This document shows positions 17,657 through 26,316 of a stretch of 64,000 nt of DNA, one piece after another. The position numbers and the translations under genes were made by a program. Numbering within the stretch: the stretch's first letter is position 1; every line of letters starts with the position of its first letter. Source of the stretch: Nocardioides humi (GTDB taxonomy: Bacteria; Actinomycetota; Actinomycetes; Propionibacteriales; Nocardioidaceae). Location of the stretch: positions 3,348,001-3,412,000 of the forward strand of contig NZ_CP041146.1 in the NCBI RefSeq assembly GCF_006494775.1. Direction: 5' to 3'. The notes beneath the pieces were generated by a model. The model ran no database searches, was not told the origin of the DNA, and was given only the letters and a program-made list of their open reading frames with translations.

Positions 17657-18538
17657 GTGGACTTCGCCATGGTCACCGCCTACCACCCGATCGACGAGCT
17701 GGTGCCGCTGGCGCGGGCCGCCGAGGAGGCCGGGTTCACGGCGCTCAGCCTCGCCGACCACGTCGTCGACCTGGAGACGATCGCGACGCCGTACCCCTAC
17801 ACGCGCGACGGCGGGCGCCGCTGGAAGCCCGACGTCGACTGGCCGGATCCGTGGGTCACGATCGGGGCGCTGTCGCAGGTCACCACCGAGCTGCGGTTCT
17901 TCACCTCGATCTACGTCGCGGCGATGCGCAACCCGTTCGTGGTCGCCAAGGCCGTCGGTACGGCGGCCGCGCTGTCGGGCGGCCGGGTCGCGCTCGGCGT
18001 GGGCGTCGGCTGGTGCCGCGAGGAGTTCGAGCTGCTGGAGGAGGACTTCGCCACGCGCGGGCGGCGTACCGACGAGGGGCTCGACCTGATGCGCGAGCTG
18101 TGGCGGCCGGGCTGGACCGAGTTCGCCGGGGAGTTCTACAGCTGCGAGCGGCTGGTCATGCGGCCGGAGCCGCCCGGCCCGATCCCGGTATGGGTCGGCG
18201 GGCTGTCCGAGATCGCGTTCCGCCGCGCCGCGCGCAACGACGGCTGGATCGGCGACCTCGCGACCGTCGACGACGCCGTCGCCATCGGCGAGCGGCTCCG
18301 CGGGCTGCGCCGCGACGCGGGCCGGGACCTCGACGAGCCGTTCGCCGTCGTACCGGCCCTGACCGACGCGGTCGTGCCGGAGGACTTCGTCCGCGCGTCC
18401 CGCGGCGGCGTCACGATGTGCATGACGATGCCGTGGATGTACTACCACCCGCAGGACGCGTCGCTGGAGCAGAAGCTCGACGGCATCGCGCGGTACGGCG
18501 CGGACATCATCGCGCCGACCCGCGCGCTCCTGGCCTGA
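17657..18538 (+). CDS. LLM-class F420-dependent oxidoreductase
   Basis: The 293-residue product matches the luciferase-like (beta/alpha)8 family: ARAAEEAGFTALSLADHVVD, FTSIYVAAMRNPFVVAKAVGTAAALSGGRVALGVGVGWCREEFE, and RRTDEGLDLMRELWRPG, the usual F420-enzyme strings. GTG 17657 (VDFAMVTAYHP) is preferred over GTG 17648. Such enzymes reduce or oxidise carbonyl or enone substrates with F420. The KstR-like palindrome upstream hints at steroid or other lipid breakdown. It is convergent with the TetR gene, 7 bp away. Confidence 0.8.
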   Translation: MDFAMVTAYHPIDELVPLARAAEEAGFTALSLADHVVDLETIATPYPYTRDGGRRWKPDVDWPDPWVTIGALSQVTTELRFFTSIYVAAMRNPFVVAKAVGTAAALSGGRVALGVGVGWCREEFELLEEDFATRGRRTDEGLDLMRELWRPGWTEFAGEFYSCERLVMRPEPPGPIPVWVGGLSEIAFRRAARNDGWIGDLATVDDAVAIGERLRGLRRDAGRDLDEPFAVVPALTDAVVPEDFVRASRGGVTMCMTMPWMYYHPQDASLEQKLDGIARYGADIIAPTRALLA

Positions 18539-18545
18539 GCGGGCC

Positions 18546-19172
18546 TCAGCCCTCGAGGTACGCCGTCAGCATGGTCACGATCGCCCGGTGCGCGCGGTCG
18601 AGGTCGATGTCCGTGCCGAGCAGCCGCTCGTTGCGCAGGCTGCGCAGCATCGCGGGCAGCACCTCGGACATCGCGGCCGACCGCTCCTCGTCGAGCCCGG
18701 GGCCGTCGATCCCCTCGAAGAAGCGCACGAACGCGCGCGCCGCCAGCTCGTCGAGGTGCCGGATCGAGGCCGCCGTGCGCGGATGGGTCTCCGCCAGGAC
18801 GTCGAGCGGCCGGGGCAGGGCCCAGCGCATGGTCTCGACGGTGACGGCGTACGGCGACTCGAGCAGCGCGCGGTAGAGGTCGGCGACCTCGGCGACCCGC
18901 CCGGCGATGGTCGTGCTCTGCGGCTGGGCCCACAGGTCGGGCCCGGCGTCGAGGATCAGGTCGACCACGGCGGACCAGAAGCCGTCGGAGTCCCCGAACA
19001 GGTTCTGCACCGAGCCCCAGCTGAGACCGGCCTCCTTGGCGACCATGTTGATCGACACCGTCTCGGGACGACCGGTACCGAGCATCGCCACCGCGGTGGA
19101 CAGCAGCTTCTCGCGCGCGGCGACCCCGCGGCGGTTCGGTTTGCGGCCCGTGGGCCCAGGTGTCGTACTCAT
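18546..19172 (-). CDS. TetR-family transcriptional regulator
   Basis: A 208-residue protein with the N-terminal HTH (AREKLLSTAVAMLGTGRPETVSINMVAKEAGLSWGSVQNLFGDSDGFWSAVVDLI) and a helical ligand domain. An Arg/Pro-rich tail of 16 residues precedes the HTH. ATG 19172 follows a region holding an inverted repeat (19194-19209) that may be its own operator. It is divergent from helD and convergent with the LLM gene. Confidence 0.85.
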   Translation of the reverse strand: MSTTPGPTGRKPNRRGVAAREKLLSTAVAMLGTGRPETVSINMVAKEAGLSWGSVQNLFGDSDGFWSAVVDLILDAGPDLWAQPQSTTIAGRVAEVADLYRALLESPYAVTVETMRWALPRPLDVLAETHPRTAASIRHLDELAARAFVRFFEGIDGPGLDEERSAAMSEVLPAMLRSLRNERLLGTDIDLDRAHRAIVTMLTAYLEG

Positions 19173-19193
19173 CGTGTTCCCCCTCGGACACGT

Positions 19194-19209
19194 GATGCCT
19201 CACGGCATC
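19194..19209. promoter_or_regulatory. Inverted repeat upstream of tetR
   Basis: GATGCC (19194-19199), TCAC, GGCATC (19204-19209), 22 bases before the TetR start. The position suits autoregulation. No match to a named motif. Confidence 0.3.
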
Positions 19210-19331
19210 CCCACACACTAGTGCCTGCGATGAGCCTTCGTGATCCGTACTTCCGACGCCTGTAGAGTTGGTGGCTTGCCGCTTTCGTGCGGCCTTCAGG
19301 AACGAGTGCGGACGGCAGGTGCATCGGGGCG

Positions 19332-21566
19332 GTGGCAGACGAGCTGGTGGAGCGCGAGGTCGCAGCAGAGCAGGCCTTCGTCGACCGGGTCTACCGGCAG
19401 CTGGAGCAGGCCGGGAAGGCCGCCCAGCAGCTGGCGAAGGAGGGGCATTCCCGCGGCCGGCTCGGCCACGAGGGCGGCCTCGTCGAGCGCGACGCGATGG
19501 TCTTCCAGGCCGCCAAGCGGATCGCCCAGCTCGACGCCGCCCACGAGGGCCTGGTGTTCGGGCGCCTCGACCTCGACGCGGCGGTCGATCCCGAGCCGCG
19601 GTACGTCGGCCGGATCGGCCTGCGCGACGACGACCACGAGTCGCTGCTGATCGACTGGCGGGCGCCGGCCGCCGCGGTGTTCTACCAGGCCACCGCGGCC
19701 GAGCCGCACGACGTGCTCCGCCGCCGGGTGCTGCGCAGCACCGGCCGCCGGGTGGTGGGCGTGGAGGACGAGCTGCTCGACGCCGAGGGCATGGCCGCCG
19801 CCGAGGCCGCCGGCCGCGCGCTGCCCATCGTCGGCGAGGGCGCGCTGATGGCGCAGCTCTCCCGCGCCCGCGACCGCTCCATGCACTCCATCGTCGCGAC
19901 CATCCAGGCCGAGCAGGACAGGGCGATCCGCGCTCCGTCCAAGGGCGTCGTGAGCATCTCCGGCGGTCCCGGCACCGGCAAGACGGTCGTCGCGCTGCAC
20001 CGGGCGGCGTACCTCCTCTACACCGACCGGCAGCGCTACGAGCGCGGCGGCGTCCTGGTCGTCGGCCCGTCCGGCGTCTTCATGCGCTACATCGAGCGGG
20101 TGCTGCCGTCGCTCGGCGAGACCGCGGTCGCGCTGCGCAGCCTCGGCGAGGTGGTCGACGAGGTGCGGGCGACCCGCCACGACGAGCCGGCCGTCGCCGA
20201 CGTGAAGGGCTCGGCGCGGATGGCCGAGCTGATGCGGCGTACGGCGCGCCAGCAGGCGCCCGGCAGCCCGCGGGAGTACCGCGTGTTCTGGCGCGACGAG
20301 CGACTGGTCCTCGACCGCGGCCGGCTCGGCCAGATCCGGCGCCAGCTGATGTCCCAGGGGCTGCGCAACAAGCAGCTGCCACGGGTCTCGAACGCCCTGC
20401 TCGACGCGCTCTGGCGGCAGGTCCGCGGCGAGCGCGGCCGCGAGCAGGGGCGGGAGCGGTTCAACGAGGAGCTGCTCTCGCGCGACGACTTCCTCGACTT
20501 CGCGCTCGCCTGGTGGCCGCCTCTCGACGCCGCGACCGTGCTCTGCTGGCTGCGGGATCCCGAGCTGCTCGCCCGGGTCGGCGACGGCGTGCTGTCCGGC
20601 GAGGAGCAGCGGCTGCTGCTCAAGACCTGGGCCGGCCTCGACCCGGCCCGCCCGATCAGCGGCCAGATCTCGATCGAGGACGTCCCGCTGCTCGACGAGC
20701 TGCGCTACGCCCTCGGCGACGTGCCGGCCAAGGCCGACGACGAGCGCGACGACCCGCTGGCCCTGATCGAGGGCGCGGTCGACATCCAGGAGCTGATGAC
20801 CGCCGCGGACCGCGAGTTCGCGCCGTCCGGCCGGGCCTGGCGCCCGCCGGTCTCGAGCATCGAGGACGACGGCTACGCCCATGTCCTCGTCGACGAGGCG
20901 CAGGACCTCACCCCCATGCAGTGGCGGATGGTCGGCCGCCGGGGCCGCACCGCCTCCTGGACCATCGTCGGCGACCCGGCGCAGTCGTCGTGGCCCCGGC
21001 CCGCGGAGGCGGAGGCGGCGCGCGCGGAGGCGCTCGAGCGCAAGCAGGTCCACTCCTTCCACCTGTCGACCAACTACCGCAACTCCGCGGAGATCTACGC
21101 CCACGCCGCGGCGTACGCCGAGCGGGTCGGCCTCGACGCCGACCTGCCCGACGCCGTACGCCGCACCGGGTCGGAGCCCGTGGTCGTCGAGCTGCCCGTC
21201 GGTGCCGGCGCCGCCGAGCTCGAGGCCGCGACCCGCCGGGCCGTGCTGGACGTGGCCGGCCAGGTGTCCGGCACGGTCGGCATCGTCGTACCCGTCGCCC
21301 GGCGCTCGGAGGTCAACGCCTGGCTCGCCTCCTGGCCCGAGCTCGCCGCCGACGCCTCCGGTGCCCGCGCCGCGATCGACTCCTCCGTCGCCCCCTCGGG
21401 CGAGGACCGGGTCGTGGTCCTCACCGGCCTCGACACCAAGGGCCTGGAGTTCGACGGCATCGTGGTCGTCCGCCCCCAGGAGATCGAGGACGAGTCCGCC
21501 ACCGGCCGGGCCACCCTGTACGTCGTGCTGACCCGCGCGACGCAGCTCCTCACCACCGTGGGCTGA
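19332..21566 (+). CDS. helD: HelD-like superfamily 1 helicase/RNA polymerase recycling ATPase
   Basis: A 744-residue protein from GTG 19332 (VADELVEREVAAEQAFVDRVYRQ). It has the N-terminal coiled-coil arm (about 1-60), a 1A domain start with YVGRIGLRDDD...LLIDWRAPAA, Walker A SISGGPGTGKTVVAL at about 207-221, Walker B YAHVLVDEAQDLTPMQWRM, GDPAQSSWP, and motif VVVLTGLDTKGLEFDGIVVV. HelD binds RNA polymerase and uses ATP to release it from stalled complexes and DNA; some class II HelD proteins confer rifamycin tolerance. Motif III is GDPAQ as in HelD rather than GDxxQ(S)IY of UvrD. Confidence 0.85.
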   Translation: MADELVEREVAAEQAFVDRVYRQLEQAGKAAQQLAKEGHSRGRLGHEGGLVERDAMVFQAAKRIAQLDAAHEGLVFGRLDLDAAVDPEPRYVGRIGLRDDDHESLLIDWRAPAAAVFYQATAAEPHDVLRRRVLRSTGRRVVGVEDELLDAEGMAAAEAAGRALPIVGEGALMAQLSRARDRSMHSIVATIQAEQDRAIRAPSKGVVSISGGPGTGKTVVALHRAAYLLYTDRQRYERGGVLVVGPSGVFMRYIERVLPSLGETAVALRSLGEVVDEVRATRHDEPAVADVKGSARMAELMRRTARQQAPGSPREYRVFWRDERLVLDRGRLGQIRRQLMSQGLRNKQLPRVSNALLDALWRQVRGERGREQGRERFNEELLSRDDFLDFALAWWPPLDAATVLCWLRDPELLARVGDGVLSGEEQRLLLKTWAGLDPARPISGQISIEDVPLLDELRYALGDVPAKADDERDDPLALIEGAVDIQELMTAADREFAPSGRAWRPPVSSIEDDGYAHVLVDEAQDLTPMQWRMVGRRGRTASWTIVGDPAQSSWPRPAEAEAARAEALERKQVHSFHLSTNYRNSAEIYAHAAAYAERVGLDADLPDAVRRTGSEPVVVELPVGAGAAELEAATRRAVLDVAGQVSGTVGIVVPVARRSEVNAWLASWPELAADASGARAAIDSSVAPSGEDRVVVLTGLDTKGLEFDGIVVVRPQEIEDESATGRATLYVVLTRATQLLTTVG

Positions 21567-21584
21567 GTCCGGGCCGGGGTCCGG

Positions 21585-23249
21585 TCAGCGCCGGACGACC
21601 AGGCGGATCCGGACCGTGTCCCGGGTGGTCCCACTCTCCGCGACGACGTCGCAGACGCGCTTGCCGGGCTTCGCGGAGCGCGCCACCGTCAGCGTCGCGC
21701 GGAGCCTGACCGACCTGCCGGGTGCGAGGACCGGGGTGGTGAAGACGCCCTTGCGCACGGCGGAGGTCACCTTCCGGCCGGCGGAGCGCCAGGTGACGCG
21801 CACCTGCTTCGGCGAGCAGCCGGCGACCCGGATCGCCGCAGGCCCCTCTCCGGCATTGCGGACCCGGACGACGGCGCGCTGGCTCCGGCCCGTGCGGACG
21901 GCTCGGGAGACCTGCCGCTTCCAGCGCTTGCCCGGCAGGCGTACGGCGGCATCGGGACGCAGCGTCGCAGGGGCGGCCGCGACCGGCGGGTCGGGGAACC
22001 GGGCCAGCCGGAAGAGCGCCGGGTCGGCGCCGCCGGCGTACGGGCCGGGGAGCGCGCCGCCCGCGTGCACGGCGACGTAGAGGGCGTCCCGGTACCCGAG
22101 CCGTGGGTAGTTGTCGGTGTCGGCGGTGCCGAACTGGTCGACGCCGGTCCGGGTGCCGGCCGGGTCGTACTCGGCCCAGAAGGCGTCCTCCCCGCCATGG
22201 ATGCCGGCCAGTTCGCCCCGCGTCGTCCCCGCCACGACCGGTCCCCGGGGCGTCGCGGTCACCGCCTCGGCGCCGTCCTCCTCGGCCGTGCCGAGGGTCC
22301 GGACCCACTGCTGGGCGCCGGCGGAGGTGAACGACGACAGGAAGGCGTCGCCGGCGCCGCCGTCCGGCTGGCCGGGCAGCCCGCGGGTCTGGCCCGCGAC
22401 GTAGACCCGGGTCGCGTCGGCGGCGATCGCGCGCCCGTAGTCGTTGCCGGGGCCGCCGAACTGGCGCGCCCACGTCACCGCGCCGGTCGCCGGCGCCACG
22501 CCGAGCACCACGACGTCCCAGAGCCCGGCGCTGCCGACCGTGCCGGGCAGCGTCCCGTTGGTCGATCCGGTGGCCACGAGTCCCTCGCTGCCGAGCGCCA
22601 GCCCGCCGGCGGCGTCGAAGAGGGGCCCCGGGATCTGCGTGGTCCAGCTCGCCGCCCAGCTGGTGGTCGGGTAGCGGCGCAGGAAGATGTCGCTGCCGCC
22701 ACCGAAGGTCTGGCCCGGCAGCGCCTCGTTGACGGTGCCGACGACATAGGTCCAGTCGCCGGCGAGCACCACGCCCTCGTACGACGTCAGCGCCGGCGCG
22801 TCGCCTCCCACGCCCTGCCACATGAGGGTGACGCCGCTGCTGGTGAGCACCCACCGGAACGCGAGCCGCCCGGTGGTCCCGACCACTACGACGTGGTCGG
22901 CGTCGGCCGCGATCGCGGTGATCGTCTGGTCGCCGGTCTCGGACATCTGGCGCTCCCACAGCAGCTCGCCCGTGAGCGACATCTTGCGGACCCAGGCGTC
23001 CGCGCCGATGCCCGGGAGCTGGCCGGGGAGGGTGCCGCGGGTCCACCCGGCGACGTACACGGCGTCGTCGACGACGGCCACGCCGCCGATCGGGTCGCCG
23101 GCGCTCGTGCCCCACTGCCGGGCCCAGGTCGGCTCCCAGGACGCCGAGGCGGGCGGCTCGGTGCCCGCGCCGGGTACGGCCGTGGCGAGGCTCGCCACGA
23201 CGGCGAGCAGCACGGCGGGGACGACGATGTGCAGGCGCCAGCGGTCCAC
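21585..23249 (-). CDS. Secreted beta-propeller (SBBP/PQQ-like repeat) protein
   Basis: A 554-residue product from GTG 23249. The signal sequence is about 1-25 (LHIVVPAVLLAVVASLATAVPGAG). Six or seven repeats of the type WARQWGTSAGDPIGGVAVVDDAVYVAGWTRGTLPGQ (e.g. WARQFGGPGNDYGRAIAADATRVYVAGQTRG, WVRTLGTAEEDGAEAVTATPRGPVVAGTTRGEL) form a propeller. A C-terminal domain of about 140 residues with Arg/Lys-rich strands looks like an Ig-like module. The function is unknown; surface binding is plausible. It is divergent from the LuxR gene at 23287 with only 37 bp between. Confidence 0.75.
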   Translation of the reverse strand: MDRWRLHIVVPAVLLAVVASLATAVPGAGTEPPASASWEPTWARQWGTSAGDPIGGVAVVDDAVYVAGWTRGTLPGQLPGIGADAWVRKMSLTGELLWERQMSETGDQTITAIAADADHVVVVGTTGRLAFRWVLTSSGVTLMWQGVGGDAPALTSYEGVVLAGDWTYVVGTVNEALPGQTFGGGSDIFLRRYPTTSWAASWTTQIPGPLFDAAGGLALGSEGLVATGSTNGTLPGTVGSAGLWDVVVLGVAPATGAVTWARQFGGPGNDYGRAIAADATRVYVAGQTRGLPGQPDGGAGDAFLSSFTSAGAQQWVRTLGTAEEDGAEAVTATPRGPVVAGTTRGELAGIHGGEDAFWAEYDPAGTRTGVDQFGTADTDNYPRLGYRDALYVAVHAGGALPGPYAGGADPALFRLARFPDPPVAAAPATLRPDAAVRLPGKRWKRQVSRAVRTGRSQRAVVRVRNAGEGPAAIRVAGCSPKQVRVTWRSAGRKVTSAVRKGVFTTPVLAPGRSVRLRATLTVARSAKPGKRVCDVVAESGTTRDTVRIRLVVRR

Positions 23250-23286
23250 GGGCCGAGGCTAGGGACGCCGGGCGGAGGAGGAATCG

Positions 23287-26100
23287 GTGAGCCTCACCGG
23301 GATGTACCTTGCACCCGTGGGGCCCACGGTCACCGAGCCGCTGCTCGGTCGCGACGACGCGCTCGCCGTACTCATGGAGGCGGCCGGGGCGGCCGCGGAC
23401 GGGCGGGCGCGGGTGGTCACCGTGCTGGGCGGCCCGGGGATGGGCAAGACCGCGGTGCTCGACGTGTTCGTCGCGCGGCTGCCGGCGACGACCCGCGTGC
23501 TGCGGGCCGCCGGCCACCCGAACGAGTCCGACCTGCCGTTCGCCGGGCTGCACCAGCTGCTGTGGGGCCGGCACGAGGTCGCCCGCCGGATGCCGCGGCT
23601 CGGTGCGGCGCTCGGCCTGACCGGCGGCCCGGGCGGTGCCGGGCTCGACACCGGGATCGGCCACGAGTTCCTGTCGGTGATCGGGACGCTGGCCGAGGAG
23701 GGTCCCCTCGCGCTGGTGGTCGACGACGCGCACTGGCTGGACCGCTCCACGTGGCAGGCGCTGGTGTTCGCCGCGCGCCGGATCGACGCGGACGCGGTCG
23801 TGCTGGTGCTGGCCGGCGACCCTGCCGGACCGTCGGTCGGCAGCGGGGACACGATCGAGCTCGGACCGCTCGAGCCCGCCCAGGCGCGAGCGGTGGCGGC
23901 GGCGCTGCACCCACGGCTCACGCATGCGGACCTGGACTGGGTGTGCGGCGAGGCCGACGGCGTACCCCTGCTGCTGCGGCAGATCCCGGCCGGGCTGGCC
24001 GCCGGACCGCTCGAGCCGGACGGCTGGCGGCCACCTCCGCAGCGTGCGCCGGTCGTCGACCGGGTGGACCGCCACTTCCGGGCGGTGGTGGGAGGGCTGG
24101 GGGAGGCGGAGCGGCGGGCGGTGCTGGTCGTGGCGCTGCAGGACCTGCCCGGGCCGGCCCTGCGGGCGGCGCTGGCACGGCTCGGCGGTGGGTTGGCGGA
24201 CCTCGATCGCGCGGAGCGGCTCGGCCTGGTGCGGGTCGTCGCGGGAGAGGCGCGGCCGACGAGTACGACGGCCGGGTACTGGGTGCGCCAGCACGCCACC
24301 GACGGCGAGCTTCGCGCGGCCCACGCCGCGATCGCCCACGTCCTGCCGGAGGGGAGCCGGCGGCGCGTCGTCCACCTGGACCGGGCGCTGCTGGACCCGG
24401 ATCCGGCGGTCGGGCGGGCGCTGTGCGCGGCCGCGACGGAGGCGGCGGACCGGCACGACCTCGCGGAGGCGGCCGCGCTGTGGCACGCCGCGATCCGGCA
24501 CGGCGATCCTGCGGAACGGCAGGCGGCGCGCGCGGCCGCGGCCGAGGCGCACCTCGGCTCGGGCGCCGGCAGCGCGGCGCTCGCGCTGTTCCGCGAGCTG
24601 GTACGCGAGGCGGGCGACGACCGGGAGCGGGCCGGCTGGCTGGAGAGGTGCGTCGTGACGGCGTTCTGGCTCGAGCCGCTCAGCGCCACGGTGCAGGCCG
24701 AGGAGTCGGCGGCCCGGACCCTGGTCGCGCGCCTGTTGGCCGGTGGTGCACGGGACCGGGAGGCCGGCCTGCGACTGCTGATGGCGCAGGTGACGGCCCG
24801 GATGGTGCGCGGCGAGTACCGGATCGCCGCCTCCCTGGCCGCTCCGGTCGCCGGGCTCGGGCTGGCGGACGACCGCATCGAGGCGGTCCTGCATGCCCTG
24901 CTGACGGGCGTCGTCGCCGGCGACCCGCCGCCGCCCCGGGTCGCGACGGCGGCCGTCGAGCGGCTGCTGCCGGCCCTGGCGACCGCCGCTGCGTCCGATG
25001 TCACGGCGATCTTCGGCTTCCTCCGACATTTGGGCTGGTGGGGCGACGTCGGCCTGAGCGAGCGGGTCGTGGCGACCTTCGAGGCGGCCCCGCTGCCGCG
25101 CGCCATGGGCGACCGGCTCGCCGTCGAGCCGCACCGCGTCGCCATCGAGCTCGCCCGCGGCGAGTGGGACGCCGCCTGCCTGCGCCTGGCGGAGATGGAG
25201 CGCACCGCGCTGGACTCCGACTTCGTGGTGCCGTACCGGTTCTGCGCCGCCCACCACGCCCTCGTGCTCGCCCGCCGCGGCGACATCGCGGGCTCGCGGA
25301 CCCGGTGGGAGCGGATCGGGGCCGGCGGCGGGATGACGCCCTTCTTCGAGCACCTCGACGCCTGCGCCCGCGGTCTGGAGGAGCTGGCCCACCGCAACCA
25401 CGACGCCGCGCTGGCCGCCCTGCGGCGCGCGCATGCCCTCGCGACGGCATGCGGGGGCGTCGTACCGGGGCAGACGTCGGCGACCGCCGACCTGATCGAG
25501 GCGCTGTGGCGGACCGGGGCGGAGGCCGAGGCGGTCGAGCGCGCGACGTCGTACGCGCGCTTCGCCGAGCGGTCCGGGCACCCGCTGGAGGGCGCCCTGG
25601 CCGCCCGATCGCTCGCGCTGGTGGGGGCCTTCGCGACGGCGGACGACCTCGACGCGGCCTTCGACGACGCGGTCGAGCGCTGCCGGGCCGCCGGCTCGCC
25701 GTACGAGACCGCCCGGACGCAGCTCGCCCACGGCCAGCGGCTGCGTCGCGACCTGCGCAAGGCCGCCGCCACCCGCGCGCTCTCGGAGGCGCGCGACGCC
25801 TTCGCCCGGCTCGGCGCTCCGGCGTGGGTCGGCATCGCCGACGCCGAGCTCGCCGCCTGCGGCCACCGCCGATACCGCGGGGCGCCCGGGACCGGGGAGG
25901 CGGACGCGCCGCTGGGCCGGCTGACGCCGCGCGAGTACGCCGTCGTGGTCGAGGCCGCCGAGGGCCGGAGCAACCCCGAGATCGCCGAGCGGCTCTACAT
26001 CTCGCGCCGGACCGTGGAGTTCCACCTCTCCAACGCCTTCCGCAAGCTCGGCGTGGCGGACCGGACCGACCTCGCCGCTCTCCTCCCCCGCGAAGTGTGA
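23287..26100 (+). CDS. LuxR-family regulator with N-terminal AAA/NTPase domain
   Basis: A 937-residue protein. GTG 23287 is chosen because GGAGGAGGA lies 5-6 bases upstream; GTG 23317 and ATG 23302 are alternatives. Walker A VLGGPGMGKTAVL, Walker B LALVVDDAHWLD, a long helical repeat region, and a C-terminal HTH (RLTPREYAVVVEAAEGRSNPEIAERLYISRRTVEFHLSNAFRKLGVADRTDLAALL). It precedes alkB by 216 bp in the same direction. An activator role for the alkane genes is suggested by position only. Confidence 0.85.
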   Translation: MSLTGMYLAPVGPTVTEPLLGRDDALAVLMEAAGAAADGRARVVTVLGGPGMGKTAVLDVFVARLPATTRVLRAAGHPNESDLPFAGLHQLLWGRHEVARRMPRLGAALGLTGGPGGAGLDTGIGHEFLSVIGTLAEEGPLALVVDDAHWLDRSTWQALVFAARRIDADAVVLVLAGDPAGPSVGSGDTIELGPLEPAQARAVAAALHPRLTHADLDWVCGEADGVPLLLRQIPAGLAAGPLEPDGWRPPPQRAPVVDRVDRHFRAVVGGLGEAERRAVLVVALQDLPGPALRAALARLGGGLADLDRAERLGLVRVVAGEARPTSTTAGYWVRQHATDGELRAAHAAIAHVLPEGSRRRVVHLDRALLDPDPAVGRALCAAATEAADRHDLAEAAALWHAAIRHGDPAERQAARAAAAEAHLGSGAGSAALALFRELVREAGDDRERAGWLERCVVTAFWLEPLSATVQAEESAARTLVARLLAGGARDREAGLRLLMAQVTARMVRGEYRIAASLAAPVAGLGLADDRIEAVLHALLTGVVAGDPPPPRVATAAVERLLPALATAAASDVTAIFGFLRHLGWWGDVGLSERVVATFEAAPLPRAMGDRLAVEPHRVAIELARGEWDAACLRLAEMERTALDSDFVVPYRFCAAHHALVLARRGDIAGSRTRWERIGAGGGMTPFFEHLDACARGLEELAHRNHDAALAALRRAHALATACGGVVPGQTSATADLIEALWRTGAEAEAVERATSYARFAERSGHPLEGALAARSLALVGAFATADDLDAAFDDAVERCRAAGSPYETARTQLAHGQRLRRDLRKAAATRALSEARDAFARLGAPAWVGIADAELAACGHRRYRGAPGTGEADAPLGRLTPREYAVVVEAAEGRSNPEIAERLYISRRTVEFHLSNAFRKLGVADRTDLAALLPREV

Positions 26101-26165
26101 GCTCTGCAGGGCCGAGGTGCGAGCTCTGCAGGGTCGAGGTGCGGGGTGGGCAGGGTCGAGGTGCG
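26100..26165 (+). repeat. Three tandem 22-bp units upstream of alkB
   Basis: Units 26100-26121, 26122-26143 and 26144-26165 share GCAGGGYCGAGGTGCG; the first two differ at one base, the third also in its first six bases. They start at the last base of the LuxR stop codon and end 151 bp before alkB. They may be binding sites for the LuxR protein or neutral tandem duplications. Confidence 0.8.
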
Positions 26166-26316
26166 GCAGCTGCGGCCCCCGACGTACCCGTTGTGCCGCC
26201 TGCCAACGACCCCCGCCCAAGTTGTGCACCTCGCCCGAGAGCCGGAGCCGCCTCCGCTGCGACCGTTGGAGACCTACTCGGCGACGACGCCGTCGCCACG
26301 TCCAAGGAGGCATCCG

